Source: Reyranella sp.
Lineage (GTDB): Bacteria; Pseudomonadota; Alphaproteobacteria; Reyranellales; Reyranellaceae
Direction of reading: 5' to 3'
Assembly: GCA_004296815.1 (NCBI GenBank)
Contig: SCVT01000539.1
Location: forward strand, 1 to 7,241
Length of the DNA stretch: 7,241 nt
Shown: one piece after another, positions 6,428-7,241 of the stretch
Numbering within the stretch: the stretch's first letter is position 1
How the letters are laid out: each line of letters opens with the position of its first letter
Notes under the pieces: generated by a model
What the model was told of the DNA's origin: nothing
What the model saw: only the letters and a program-made list of their open reading frames with translations
The model's database searches: none
Made by a program: the position numbers and the translations under genes

Positions 6428-7241
6428 TTACTTCACCGACGGGAACGACTTGCCGTCCTTCCAGACGTAGATGTCGTAGACCGCGTTCTTGATGTCGCCC
6501 TTGGCGTCGAACTCGAGCACGCCCACGGCGGAGTCGTACTTGCCCGAGCGCAGCGCCGCCGCGACGGCAGCCGCGTCGGTCGACTTCGCCTTGTTGGCGG
6601 CGTCGGCCCACGCCTTGACCGCGGCGTAGCTGAAGAGCGTGTAGCCCTCCGGATTGTACTTGGCGTCGCGGAACTTCTTCACGAGCGCGGCATTCTTCGG
6701 GTCGTCCTCGGCCTTGGGCGGGAACGACATCAGCACGCCGTTGGTCGCCGCGCCGCCGAGCTGGGCGAACTCGGCCGTCTCGAGCGAGTCGAAGCCCATC
6801 ATCTGGGCCATCAGGCCCTGCTCGCGCGCCTGCTTGATGATCAGCGCGCCCGCGGTGTGGTAGCCGCCGAGCACGATGATATCGATCTTCGCCTGCTTCA
6901 TCTTGTTGATGAGGGCGGCGAAGTCCTTGTCGGTGTCGTTGTAGGCCTCGTACATCGTCTCGCGCAGGCCGCCCTTGTTCAGGGCCTTCTTGGTCTCGTC
7001 GGCCACGCCTTTGCCGTAAGGCGACTTGTCGTGGAGGATCGCGACCTTGGCACCCTTGTGGTGCTTCAGGATGTAGGAGCCGACCGTGGCGCCCTGCACG
7101 TCGTCACGGCCGCAGGTGCGGAACACCGTGGTGTTGCCCTTGGCGGCGGCATCGTCGGTGAGGCGCGGGTTGGTCGAGGCCGGCGTGATCTGCAGGATCT
7201 TGCCTTCCTTGTAGATGTCGGAGGCCGGGATCGACGAGCCC
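6428..7241 (-). CDS. Branched-chain amino-acid type ABC transporter substrate-binding protein, C-terminal part (cut by window edge)
   Basis: This is a type 1 periplasmic binding protein of the LivJ/LivK family, which captures leucine, isoleucine, valine or other small amides and amino acids and delivers them to a LivHMGF-type ABC importer. About 270 C-terminal residues are visible; the signal peptide and first lobe start lie off the right edge. The frame is open to the window end, so the gene continues beyond the GTG at 7124-7126, which is internal. Visible landmarks are SSIPASDIY, QITPASTNPRLTD, VFRTCGRDDVQG, KVAILHDKSPYGKG, DKDFAALINKMKQ, DIIVLGGYHTAGALIIKQA, GYTLFSYAAVKAWADA and a C-terminal FDAKGDIKNAVYDIYVWKDG. 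The ligand cannot be told from sequence alone; relatives bind branched-chain amino acids, urea, amides or aromatic compounds. It ends in TAA at 6428-6430, followed by a strong terminator, so it is the last gene of its own transcript. Confidence 0.93.
   Translation of the reverse strand, partial: GSSIPASDIYKEGKILQITPASTNPRLTDDAAAKGNTTVFRTCGRDDVQGATVGSYILKHHKGAKVAILHDKSPYGKGVADETKKALNKGGLRETMYEAYNDTDKDFAALINKMKQAKIDIIVLGGYHTAGALIIKQAREQGLMAQMMGFDSLETAEFAQLGGAATNGVLMSFPPKAEDDPKNAALVKKFRDAKYNPEGYTLFSYAAVKAWADAANKAKSTDAAAVAAALRSGKYDSAVGVLEFDAKGDIKNAVYDIYVWKDGKSFPSVK

Noticed and set aside
6231..6492. Small plus-strand frames across the rpiB upstream region (6231-6470 and 6292-6492)
   Set aside because: They read through the terminator stem and overlap the ends of two real genes; no conserved motif or convincing ribosome binding site.
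1..7241. CRISPR array, tRNA/rRNA genes, insertion sequence, phage or defence genes
   Set aside because: No regularly spaced repeats, RNA gene signatures, terminal inverted repeats, transposase or integrase motifs. The block is continuous housekeeping genes with uniform composition, and I found no support for an undescribed system here.

Overview
The window is a compact, GC-rich stretch of bacterial chromosome with every gene on the minus strand, so transcription runs from high to low coordinates. Gene order, protein style and strong GC bias at third codon positions point to an alphaproteobacterium. A Rhodospirillales- or Reyranella-like lineage is my guess, but the sequence alone does not settle the genus.

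Layout in transcription order: (1) the 3' part of a branched-chain amino-acid type periplasmic binding protein (6428 to the right edge), closed by a clear intrinsic terminator at 6380-6404; (2) a short intergenic region (6267-6379) with a weak promoter candidate and an imperfect dyad; (3) a nine-gene block, rpiB - glyA - nrdR - ribD - ribE - ribBX (RibBA-like) - ribH - nusB - thiL, with thiL cut by the left edge. Inside the block genes overlap by 4 nt (ATGA or GTGA junctions) or are 2-9 nt apart. The exception is a 33-nt gap before nrdR. This strongly suggests one operon with translational coupling.

The core makes riboflavin: RibD converts the GTP-derived pyrimidine, the RibB domain makes the four-carbon unit from ribulose 5-phosphate, RibH joins the two into lumazine, and RibE dismutates lumazine to riboflavin. 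RpiB interconverts ribose 5-phosphate with ribulose 5-phosphate, the RibB substrate. GlyA supplies glycine and one-carbon units used in purine (GTP) synthesis. NrdR (ribonucleotide reductase repressor), NusB (antitermination and rRNA transcription) and ThiL (thiamine diphosphate synthesis) are conserved passengers of this cluster.

The most notable point is that the C-terminal GTP cyclohydrolase II half of the RibBA-like protein has lost all three zinc cysteines and the surrounding catalytic motif. This matches the known RibBX type, so GTP cyclohydrolase II (ribA) must be encoded elsewhere. I found no mobile element, CRISPR array, tRNA or rRNA, and no convincing undescribed system; this is a conserved housekeeping region.
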